A stretch of 64,000 bases of DNA from Desulfolinea sp964487745 (GTDB lineage: Bacteria; Chloroflexota; Anaerolineae; Anaerolineales; Villigracilaceae). Below, piece after piece: positions 42,533 through 49,259 of the stretch (position 1 is its first letter; every line of letters starts with the position of its first letter). The DNA lies in contig CAZASG010000006.1 in assembly GCA_964487745.1 (NCBI GenBank), positions 1 to 64,000 on the forward strand. The letters are read 5' to 3'. The translations under genes were made by a program, and so were the position numbers. Below the pieces are notes generated by a model. The model worked only from the letters and a program-made list of their open reading frames with translations, searched no databases and was not told where the DNA came from.

Positions 42533-44606
42533 TCCTTTCTTTTCCTAAATTATAAAGCTTAAAAAAGCGTTCTTTTGAAATACGTATTGGTGATAAAACA
42601 TTAAAATTCTTCCCATCTTTTCTCCATATATCTTGAAGAACTTCCCTATCTATTGGATGGTCAAACACTTCTGTTTTTGAGAATAAGAACGCCATTATAT
42701 TTTTCTCTAATTCTTCATCTGCAATACTAAAAACCTGTTCCCATGAATAAATTCCAAGTTTTTTATATTGTGAAAACAAGTGTTTAGGCCTTCCTATTTG
42801 TGATTCATCAACATAGGAGCAAGCTTTTATTTGCATTGTATTTTGATATTTTCCTTTTCCTTTACTAACATACCATAATATTCTTGATGGCGCAGATGGT
42901 AACTTGGGCTGAGCTTTACGATAGTATACATTTTCTGTATTGAACATCAAGGCAGGATTGCTACCAAATAAATTTTGTTGAGCTATTGTGTCATCAAAAA
43001 GATGCATAGCCCATGCAGGTTGAATTGATACTATGAATGTTGGGATATCTGCATCTATGATTTTTAATGGCCAAAGGATTTTTTCAATATCTAATAGTGT
43101 TTCTTTTGAAAGACCTGTATTCAAGACATTAAGAAGAGTTTGAATTATTTCAATAATATCTTGATCCCATACTTCTTGTTCTAAAATGCCTCTTAATTCG
43201 TCAGTCGAAAGAGTTTTATGGATACTTATCTTGATCCAACTCCCAGATATATTTTTAAATCCATATTCATCAAGTGCCTCTTTAGCTATATCTGGCAAGT
43301 ATTCATCTAAAATACGAGTGATGTGAATTCCATCTTCAAACGCATCTAATATCACCTTGTTGAGAATATATCGAGTCATTATCTTCGATATTGCTTTTTT
43401 CTTAATACGCAAAAAAGGAATGGATGTCTTATTCTTCTCTTTTTGTTGAACTATAAGGGCAAGTGGTTCACCAAAATTCTCGATGATTGATGTTTCGTAA
43501 GCATGCGGGTTGGATAGAAATAATTGTAACTTGCGATTAAATTTGCCTTTTGTCTCTTCTTGGGCTGCTTGAAAATTTTCGACGAGTTCATTTGTCCTTT
43601 GAGCATGAACTTTCTCAATATTTATCTGGGAACCGGCCAAGCGAGATGGATAGTATTCAGCTTGTCGCAAAATTTCATCTTGCTGAAGGATCAGGTCTGA
43701 TGGACGAATTACTGATATGCCAAACTTCTCGTATATTTTATCTTGTTGATTAAGTAAGAAACCGTCTCTAGTAATGAAGAACGGAATATCTGCTGCGATT
43801 GTGTGAGCAAGCTGTCGCCTATCGGATTCATCGCTAGTGTCTTTTGGCTCAGGGAGTAAAGAAAATATTTCTTCCCAAATCACATCATACTTATCATTTG
43901 TTGATTGTGCCTCTGGAAACGAATGAGCAAACTTTCTTGCGGTCTCTCTTTTTCTTTTATTTGGATTGCGAGCTATTTCATTAAAAATTTCAGGTGTTAT
44001 ATAAAGCTCAATATCTAACCAAGGCTCTAATAGAGTAGTAGATTCCTCGTGTCCATCTTCCTTAGGGTGTTGTAGTTGGAAAAAAACATTTGCATCTATC
44101 ACTACTTTTATTTTGGTCGTTTGATCCTCCACATAGGAGAATAATGTCGGATGTCCGTGGCTGTACATCCAAAGACGCAAGATCGTTTTGCCATCTTTGC
44201 TTCTACCTGGGATTTCTGTCATGGCTTTAAACCCCAGTTTGGGCCAAAGCTTATCTGCCTCGTAATCTATGCGACAATGCACACGGATTGCCCGATAACC
44301 TTTTTCTGTTAGTTCTTTTAGCTTTGAAAACAGTAATCGAGTAATTCCTTTTCCCCTATCATCATCATCTATACACAAATGCACAATAGATGCAAGCATT
44401 TTCTTTCTAGATAATCTATATAGAAGGTAACCAAGTAACTCATCTGTTTCACTATCTATTGCCACAATAATCTGTTTTTTTGATGCATGTTGCTCAAAAG
44501 CTCCTCGGGGAAAGAACCCCAAGGTCTTCCGGTTTTTCTCTCCTAATTTGACAACACTTTCAAAATATTTAGACGAATGATCTATTTGAAATATGGCATA
44601 GTTCAT
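42513..44606 (-). CDS. GNAT-PIN-ASCH/EVE-like multidomain protein, 697 aa
   Basis: Three domains in one chain. GNAT acetyltransferase (about 1-150): the CoA loop DDRGKGITRLLFSKL and KLGFKAM. PIN ribonuclease (about 168-300): VVIDANVFF, Glu in PEIFNEIARN, Asp in DESDRRQLAH and FFITRDGFLL give the four acidic positions. A long helical linker (about 300-540) leads to a C-terminal PUA-like fold (about 555-695) with SRILWYVSKGKGKY and LSPIRISKERFFKLY resembling ASCH/EVE domains. AT-rich, followed by an ASCH gene. Toxin-antitoxin or RNA-targeting function is inferred, not proven. Confidence 0.7.
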   Translation of the reverse strand: MNYAIFQIDHSSKYFESVVKLGEKNRKTLGFFPRGAFEQHASKKQIIVAIDSETDELLGYLLYRLSRKKMLASIVHLCIDDDDRGKGITRLLFSKLKELTEKGYRAIRVHCRIDYEADKLWPKLGFKAMTEIPGRSKDGKTILRLWMYSHGHPTLFSYVEDQTTKIKVVIDANVFFQLQHPKEDGHEESTTLLEPWLDIELYITPEIFNEIARNPNKRKRETARKFAHSFPEAQSTNDKYDVIWEEIFSLLPEPKDTSDESDRRQLAHTIAADIPFFITRDGFLLNQQDKIYEKFGISVIRPSDLILQQDEILRQAEYYPSRLAGSQINIEKVHAQRTNELVENFQAAQEETKGKFNRKLQLFLSNPHAYETSIIENFGEPLALIVQQKEKNKTSIPFLRIKKKAISKIMTRYILNKVILDAFEDGIHITRILDEYLPDIAKEALDEYGFKNISGSWIKISIHKTLSTDELRGILEQEVWDQDIIEIIQTLLNVLNTGLSKETLLDIEKILWPLKIIDADIPTFIVSIQPAWAMHLFDDTIAQQNLFGSNPALMFNTENVYYRKAQPKLPSAPSRILWYVSKGKGKYQNTMQIKACSYVDESQIGRPKHLFSQYKKLGIYSWEQVFSIADEELEKNIMAFLFSKTEVFDHPIDREVLQDIWRKDGKNFNVLSPIRISKERFFKLYNLGKERNAKNGI

Positions 44607-44675
44607 AAATACCCCTATCTGTGTAAGAAAAGCTCAGATATGTTTTATATCATAAAAGTTCTTGTAAATCTCAAA

Positions 44676-44698
44676 GCAGGTTGAATTTGAACCTTTGC
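44676..44698. promoter_or_regulatory. Inverted repeat upstream of the GNAT-PIN gene
   Basis: GCAGGTT / AACCTTTGC with one extra base in the right arm, 70-90 nt before the start codon at 44606. It may be an operator for autoregulation or a relic of a tlyA terminator; no T-tract is present. Confidence 0.35.
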
Positions 44699-44708
44699 AA
44701 CATAATAA

Positions 44709-45545
44709 CTAAGTTTTCTCCATTCCCTCTAATGGCACAACTTCTTCAATTATTACTCTAATTTGTTCTTCATCCACAGGCGGGATGCCCAGCCCCAGCC
44801 AGGCCAAAAACTCGACGTTTCCTTTTGGTCCCAGCACAGGGGAGCGGTGAAGACCTTTTACACTATAGCCCTTGTCTTGAGCAAATTCCAGAATTTCACG
44901 CACCACACGGCGATGGATCTCCGGGTCACGGATGACGCCTTTACCTTTGGAGACTTCTTTTCGCCCTGCTTCAAATTGGGGTTTGATGAGGGCGATGACA
45001 TTGCCCCCCCCTTGTTCCCCCCCCGTTTTCTCCGAAAACATGGGGGGAAACCACCCTCTAATAACAGGCAACAAAATTTTCAATGAGATAAACGATGCAT
45101 CCATTACGACCAGTGAGACAGGCTCGTCCAGTTTTTCGATGTGGCGGGCGTTGGTCTTTTCCATCACCACTACGCGCGGATCGTTGCGCAGCGACCATGC
45201 TAGGATGCCGTGTCCCACGTCTATGGCGTAGACTTTGGCGGCACCGTTCTGGAGCAGGCAATCCGTGAATCCACCGGTAGAGGCGCCGACGTCCGCGCAA
45301 ACGAGACCCTTTACGTTGACAGGAAATGTCTCCATAGCGGCAGCAAGTTTCTCTCCGCCGCGCGAAACGAAGCGGGGACCGCTATCCAGCGTCACATCCG
45401 CACCATCCGGCACGTTTTGGGAGGGTTTTACAGCGGGCTGCCCGTTGATACGTACCTGCCCCGCCATCACAAGCCGTTGGGCCAGGCTGCGGGTATCGGC
45501 TAATCCCATTTCGACAAGGGTTAGATCAAGACGTTTTTTTGCCAT
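44709..45545 (-). CDS. tlyA: TlyA-family rRNA 2'-O-methyltransferase, 278 aa
   Basis: S4 RNA-binding domain (about 1-62: KKRLDLTLVEMGLADTRSLA, VRINGQPAVKPSQNV) joined to an FtsJ/RrmJ-like methyltransferase with VCADVGASTGGFTDCLL and IDVGHGILAWSL. VIALIKPQFEAGRKEV is the conserved catalytic Lys region. Residues about 166-181 (WFPPMFSEKTGGEQGGG) are an insertion created by a palindromic repeat in the DNA (45002-45050). Expected to methylate 16S and 23S rRNA at 2'-O-cytidine; whether the insertion is tolerated is unproven. Confidence 0.9.
   Translation of the reverse strand: MAKKRLDLTLVEMGLADTRSLAQRLVMAGQVRINGQPAVKPSQNVPDGADVTLDSGPRFVSRGGEKLAAAMETFPVNVKGLVCADVGASTGGFTDCLLQNGAAKVYAIDVGHGILAWSLRNDPRVVVMEKTNARHIEKLDEPVSLVVMDASFISLKILLPVIRGWFPPMFSEKTGGEQGGGNVIALIKPQFEAGRKEVSKGKGVIRDPEIHRRVVREILEFAQDKGYSVKGLHRSPVLGPKGNVEFLAWLGLGIPPVDEEQIRVIIEEVVPLEGMEKT
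45002..45050. repeat. Palindromic repeat inside tlyA
   Basis: C/G-rich arms CCCCCCCC...GGGGGG with inner GTTTTC / GAAAAC. It is in frame and adds about 16 codons to tlyA. Confidence 0.75.
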
Positions 45546-45663
45546 AGAAAATCATTCAGGTCACGATACTCTGCGTCGTGACTGCTCCAACGCAGAGCAT
45601 TGGAGCAAGAGTATTGTACTTTTTGCTACGCCTGTATTGTAAGCGAGATTAGGGTTGTTTTGC

Positions 45664-45692
45664 TTGACATTTTCTTGTATCTATTTTATTAT
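45664..45692 (+). promoter_or_regulatory. Promoter of the arsR-type operon
   Basis: TTGACA (45664-45669), 17-nt spacer, TATTAT (45687-45692), overlapping the operator that follows. Confidence 0.85.
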
Positions 45693-45716
45693 TTATCGTA
45701 AATTTACGATAAATAA
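45693..45716 (+). promoter_or_regulatory. ArsR-type operator 1
   Basis: Perfect palindrome TTTATCGTAAATTTACGATAAA, placed on the predicted transcription start, as expected for a repressor binding site. A related palindrome lies at 46061-46078. Confidence 0.8.
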
Positions 45717-45721
45717 TTATT

Positions 45722-46039
45722 ATGACTACTAACCTTCCCGAAGCCTGTTGTACATTGGATATTGATGGAGAGAATCAGGAAAAGCTGATTCTCATGTTTA
45801 AGGCGCTGGGCAACCCCACGCGCTTTGAGATCATCAAGTTTTTGGTCACTCATCCCGGATGTATTACAGGCGACATCATCAGCTTTTTGCCCATTGCCCA
45901 GGCCACAGTATCCCAGCATCTCAAAGTCCTTCGCGATGCCGGTTTCATCAAGGGGACTTTGGAAGGCGTTGCCACAAAATATTGTTTGCACGAGGAGAAT
46001 ATTGCCTGGTTCCGTTCACAGGTAAATGATATTTTTTAG
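45722..46039 (+). CDS. ArsR-family winged-helix repressor, 105 aa
   Basis: Metal- or metalloid-responsive DNA-binding protein. The wHTH is ALGNPTRFEIIKFLV ... SQHLKVLRDAGFIKG. A CC pair (residues 9-10) near the N-terminus and Cys in HPGCITG and KYCLHE are possible thiol ligands. It lies between two matching palindromes and upstream of a Cys-rich permease, so it is likely to repress both itself and the permease until the metal is present. Confidence 0.87.
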   Translation: MTTNLPEACCTLDIDGENQEKLILMFKALGNPTRFEIIKFLVTHPGCITGDIISFLPIAQATVSQHLKVLRDAGFIKGTLEGVATKYCLHEENIAWFRSQVNDIF

Positions 46040-46060
46040 GCATTTTTTTGCCTAAATCTA

Positions 46061-46078
46061 TCGTATTTATACGATAAA
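46061..46078 (+). promoter_or_regulatory. ArsR-type operator 2
   Basis: TATCGTATTTATACGATA, a palindrome with the same TATCGTA core as operator 1, immediately before the permease ribosome site AAAGGAG. Confidence 0.7.
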
Positions 46079-46092
46079 AGGAGAATGTACAA

Positions 46093-47250
46093 ATGCTTGA
46101 CCACATTGCACAAATCTTGAACTATGTTGTTGAAAGTTTTATCCACATTTGGCCTTATTTGCTGGTGACCATCCCGATTGCGGTGGCAGTAAATATGTCG
46201 GGAGCATCGAAATATATCAGCAAGGCATTTTCTGCCCGCCCAATGGTATCCATTATTCTGGCGACCTTTGTCGGCGCGTTCAGCCCCTTTTGCTCATGCG
46301 GCGTGATCCCGGTCGTGGCAGCACTGCTGATCGGCGGTGTGCCCTTAGCTCCGGTGATGTCTTTTTGGTTGGCATCCCCTTCGATGGACCCGGAGATCTT
46401 TTTCCTTTCAGCGAGCATGTTGGGCTGGGATCTGGCGATCTGGCGCTTAGTAGCCACGCTCATCTTGAGTTTGGGTGGCGGTTTTATGACACATTTCGCC
46501 ATGGAAAGTGGATGGATAGGCAAAGACTTCATGCGCAAAAATCAATCCACATCGGTGAAGAGCTATGGGCAATTCATCAAAGATGGTATTCAAGCCCTTC
46601 GGCAAAAACTGAGCCCGCAGAAATTAGCTACGGAACCTGCTTTGAACGTCAGCACAGATGCCTGCTGTTCTCCTGAGGAAAGCGCGCAACCACTGCAATT
46701 GACAACCATCTCCACTACCATGCCGAATACGCTGAATACGATATCTATGGCCCAGGGAGCAAAAGCGGATGAAGCTTCTTGTGGCTGTGAAGAAGAGGCG
46801 GAGGCATGCTGTGAAACCGATGCCCAGCCCAAATTAAATTTCTGGCCACGCCTTGCAAAAGAAACCTGGGATGCTACGACGCTGGTCATCAAGTTCATGC
46901 TTTTGGCCTGGTTGATCGGCGGGATCATTACACTCTATGTGCCTGAAACCTGGATCACAAATACTCTTGGTGGCGAAAACTCCTGGGCGATTCTCACATC
47001 CGCTTTGTTGGGCGTGCCGGTTTATACCAGCAACCTGACAGCCATGCCTTTGATCGGTGGATTGTTGGAACAAGGGATGAACCCCGCTGCGGCGCTCGCC
47101 TTCCTGATCGCGGGGCCGATGACAACCCTCCCCGCCATGTCCGCTGTTTGGGGATTGGTCAACCGCAAAGTCTTTTCGCTCTATCTTGGCTTTGCTCTGG
47201 TCGGAGCTGTGGCATTGGGATATGTTTATAATGTTGTGCTGAGTTTCTAG
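46093..47250 (+). CDS. Permease of the DUF318 / SO_0444 (ArsP-like) family, 385 aa
   Basis: About eight hydrophobic helices. The conserved FSPFCSCGVIPV motif with two Cys is in helix 2. A cytosolic Cys-rich loop (about 190-245) contains TDACCSPEE, ASCGCEEE and ACCETDA, which could bind soft metals. Family members export organoarsenicals, copper or zinc. ATG follows AAAGGAG by about 10 nt. Paired with an ArsR-type repressor, so it is a metal/metalloid efflux operon. Confidence 0.86.
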   Translation: MLDHIAQILNYVVESFIHIWPYLLVTIPIAVAVNMSGASKYISKAFSARPMVSIILATFVGAFSPFCSCGVIPVVAALLIGGVPLAPVMSFWLASPSMDPEIFFLSASMLGWDLAIWRLVATLILSLGGGFMTHFAMESGWIGKDFMRKNQSTSVKSYGQFIKDGIQALRQKLSPQKLATEPALNVSTDACCSPEESAQPLQLTTISTTMPNTLNTISMAQGAKADEASCGCEEEAEACCETDAQPKLNFWPRLAKETWDATTLVIKFMLLAWLIGGIITLYVPETWITNTLGGENSWAILTSALLGVPVYTSNLTAMPLIGGLLEQGMNPAAALAFLIAGPMTTLPAMSAVWGLVNRKVFSLYLGFALVGAVALGYVYNVVLSF

Positions 47251-47296
47251 CAAAGGAATGCAACTTCAATAAGATCGGTTCAATCTACTGGATATA

Positions 47297-47331
47297 AAGA
47301 TGACTGTCACTTTGAAAGTGACAGTCATCTT
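47297..47331. terminator. Perfect palindrome after the permease gene
   Basis: 17-bp perfect arms AAGATGACTGTCACTTT / AAAGTGACAGTCATCTT around one base. T-tract is short, so termination efficiency is uncertain. Confidence 0.6.
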
Positions 47332-47341
47332 AGTTTACGGG

Positions 47342-47347
47342 TAAAAT
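47342..47347 (+). promoter_or_regulatory. -10 element of a leaderless promoter
   Basis: TAAAAT followed by exactly 6 nt and the ATG at 47354. Confidence 0.6.
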
Positions 47348-47353
47348 AGCCCT

Positions 47354-48223
47354 ATGTTAAAAGCCTTGATCAAAACCATGCGCCCGCGTCAGTGGGTGAA
47401 AAATAGCATCGTCTTCTTTGCGCTAATCTTCGATAAGCAACTCTTTCACTGGGATGCCCTGCTGCATACGTTGGCAGGGGCTGCGCTCTTTAGTTTGATC
47501 TCCAGCGTGGTCTATATCTTCAATGATATTACCGATATCGAAGCCGACCGCCAGCACCCGAAGAAAAAAGATCGTCCTCTGCCTTCGGGCGAGTTACCCA
47601 TCAATGTGGCACGCGGCTTTGCAATATTCCTGCTCGTAGCCGTACTACCAACAGCTTATTGGATTGCGCCCGCTTTTGCGGCGGTTTTGGCAGGCTACTT
47701 CGTGATGATGGTGGCCTACACCAATTGGCTAAAACACGTTCCGATTTTAGATGTGATGATCCTCGCGACCGGTTTTGTATTACGCGTCCACGCAGGTGTA
47801 ACGTTGATCGAGGTGGAACGTTTCTCACCCTGGCTTTACGTTATCACCACCCTGGGAGCGCTTTATCTCGGTTTCGGAAAACGCCGCGCAGAACTCGAAC
47901 TACTCAGTGAAGGCGCTGGCTCACATCGTAAAGTACTCGAGGGCTACACTATCCCACTGCTCGACCAGTTCATTACCATCGTGTCGGGAACGACCATCGT
48001 TGCCTACAGCCTCTATACCTTCACCGCGCCAAATCTGCCCGAAAACCACGCCATGATGCTGACGATCCCCTTCGTGATCTACGCCATCTTCCGCTACCTT
48101 TATCTTGTACAGGTTTCGCATGTAACCGGAGCACCAGAGGAAGTGGTGCTCACCGACCGTCCGCTTCAGATCGCCATCGTGCTTTGGGGAATAGTCGTGA
48201 TGGGCGTTTTCTATCTCTCGTGA
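47354..48223 (+). CDS. UbiA-family prenyltransferase, DPPR-synthase type, 289 aa
   Basis: Nine hydrophobic helices of the UbiA family. The first Asp-rich motif is NDITDIEADRQHPKKKDRPLP, matching decaprenyl-phosphate phosphoribosyltransferase (DPPR synthase), which makes the first committed step to decaprenyl-phospho-arabinose. MRPRQWVKN at the N-terminus is also typical. The GTG start of mevalonate kinase overlaps its stop (GTGA), so the two are co-translated; the mevalonate pathway would feed the prenyl-phosphate substrate. Confidence 0.87.
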   Translation: MLKALIKTMRPRQWVKNSIVFFALIFDKQLFHWDALLHTLAGAALFSLISSVVYIFNDITDIEADRQHPKKKDRPLPSGELPINVARGFAIFLLVAVLPTAYWIAPAFAAVLAGYFVMMVAYTNWLKHVPILDVMILATGFVLRVHAGVTLIEVERFSPWLYVITTLGALYLGFGKRRAELELLSEGAGSHRKVLEGYTIPLLDQFITIVSGTTIVAYSLYTFTAPNLPENHAMMLTIPFVIYAIFRYLYLVQVSHVTGAPEEVVLTDRPLQIAIVLWGIVVMGVFYLS

Positions 48224-49254
48224 CCAAAGCCTCCGCTCCAGGCAAGATCATTCTCTTTGGGGAGCATGCCGTTGTCTACGGACAGCCCGCGCTGGCTGTG
48301 CCTGTAAATCAAGTACATGCAGAAGCGGAGGTCTCGGATATCGACCGCGCCGGGATCTGGATCAACGCCCCCGATATTCGCCTCCACGCCGAGCATTCCC
48401 GCCTCGCACTGGACGATGCGCTTGCTGCCGTTATAAATTACGTCATTGCGAGGAGAGCGCAGCCCGACAAAGCAATCGCCGCCTTAAACAGGGAGATTGC
48501 CACGCTTTCTTCGTTCGCTCGCAATGACAGTGAGAAGGGGATAGAAATCAAGATCAAATCCACAATCCCTCTCGCCTCAGGGCTTGGCTCCGGCGCGGCA
48601 GTATCGGTCGCGATCATTCGAGCGTTGTCCACGCATCTGGGGCAACCTTTCGATGACGAGACGGTCAACAAGATCGCCTACGAAGTAGAGAAGATCCACC
48701 ACGGCACACCTTCGGGGATAGACAATACTGTTGTTACTTACGGGAAACCTATATTCTTCACCCCCCCTTTACCCCTCCCGCAAGCGGGGGGGAAACCCCG
48801 CAGGGGAAGGGGGGCAAAGATAGAGCACTTGAACGTCGCCAAGCCCTTCACCATCATCATCGGGGACACGGGCATCCCGGCACCGACGAAGGAATCTGTT
48901 GGGGATGTGCGCAAACTCTGGCAGCAGGACAAGCGCAAAATGGAGATGCTTTTCGGTGTAGCAGGCAGCCTGGCAGAGACAGCACGTCAATCTATCGAGG
49001 GTGGGCACCCCGAACGTTTAGGGCCGTTGATGAATGAAAATCAGCGTGTCTTGGCAGAAATGGGCGTCTCTTCGCCCGAATTGGATCGTTTAACGGAAGC
49101 AAGCCTGAATGCAGGGGCGAGCGGGGCAAAACTATCCGGCGGCGGCAGGGGCGGGAATATGATCGCCCTATCCACAAAAGAAAACGCCCCGGTAATTACC
49201 GAGGCATTGCTTGAAGCGGGCGCAAAGAATGTGATCGTGACGGAAGTGAGCTAG
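48220..49254 (+). CDS. mvk: Mevalonate kinase (GHMP family), 344 aa
   Basis: Phosphorylates mevalonate in isoprenoid biosynthesis. GHMP motifs: ASAPGKIILFGEHAVVYG (about 5), SGLGSGAAVSVAII (ATP loop), GDTGIPAPTKESV and GAKLSGGGRGGNMI near the C-terminus. Residues 75-103 (VIARRAQPDKAIAALNREIA...) are encoded by a palindromic repeat inserted in frame, and about 181-198 (TPPLPLPQAGGKPRRGRG) by a second. Both are in loops between conserved blocks. The start GTG overlaps the prenyltransferase stop. Confidence 0.9.
   Translation: MTKASAPGKIILFGEHAVVYGQPALAVPVNQVHAEAEVSDIDRAGIWINAPDIRLHAEHSRLALDDALAAVINYVIARRAQPDKAIAALNREIATLSSFARNDSEKGIEIKIKSTIPLASGLGSGAAVSVAIIRALSTHLGQPFDDETVNKIAYEVEKIHHGTPSGIDNTVVTYGKPIFFTPPLPLPQAGGKPRRGRGAKIEHLNVAKPFTIIIGDTGIPAPTKESVGDVRKLWQQDKRKMEMLFGVAGSLAETARQSIEGGHPERLGPLMNENQRVLAEMGVSSPELDRLTEASLNAGASGAKLSGGGRGGNMIALSTKENAPVITEALLEAGAKNVIVTEVS
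48442..48528. repeat. Palindromic repeat copy B inside mevalonate kinase (87 bp)
   Basis: Same terminal inverted repeats GTCATTGCGAG / CTCGCAATGAC as copy A. Exactly 87 bp (29 codons), in frame and without stop codons. Confidence 0.9.
48760..48816. repeat. C/G-rich palindromic repeat inside mevalonate kinase
   Basis: CCCCCCTTTACCCCTCCCGC and its approximate inverse GCGGGGGGGAAACCCCGC followed by AGGGGAAGGGGGG. In frame within the coding sequence. Confidence 0.7.
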
Positions 49255-49259
49255 GTGCT

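Noticed and set aside
48184..48219. Upstream extension of mevalonate kinase to a TTG
   Set aside because: It lies within the prenyltransferase coding sequence; the GTG at 48220 overlaps the stop in the common GTGA form and matches the family N-terminus.
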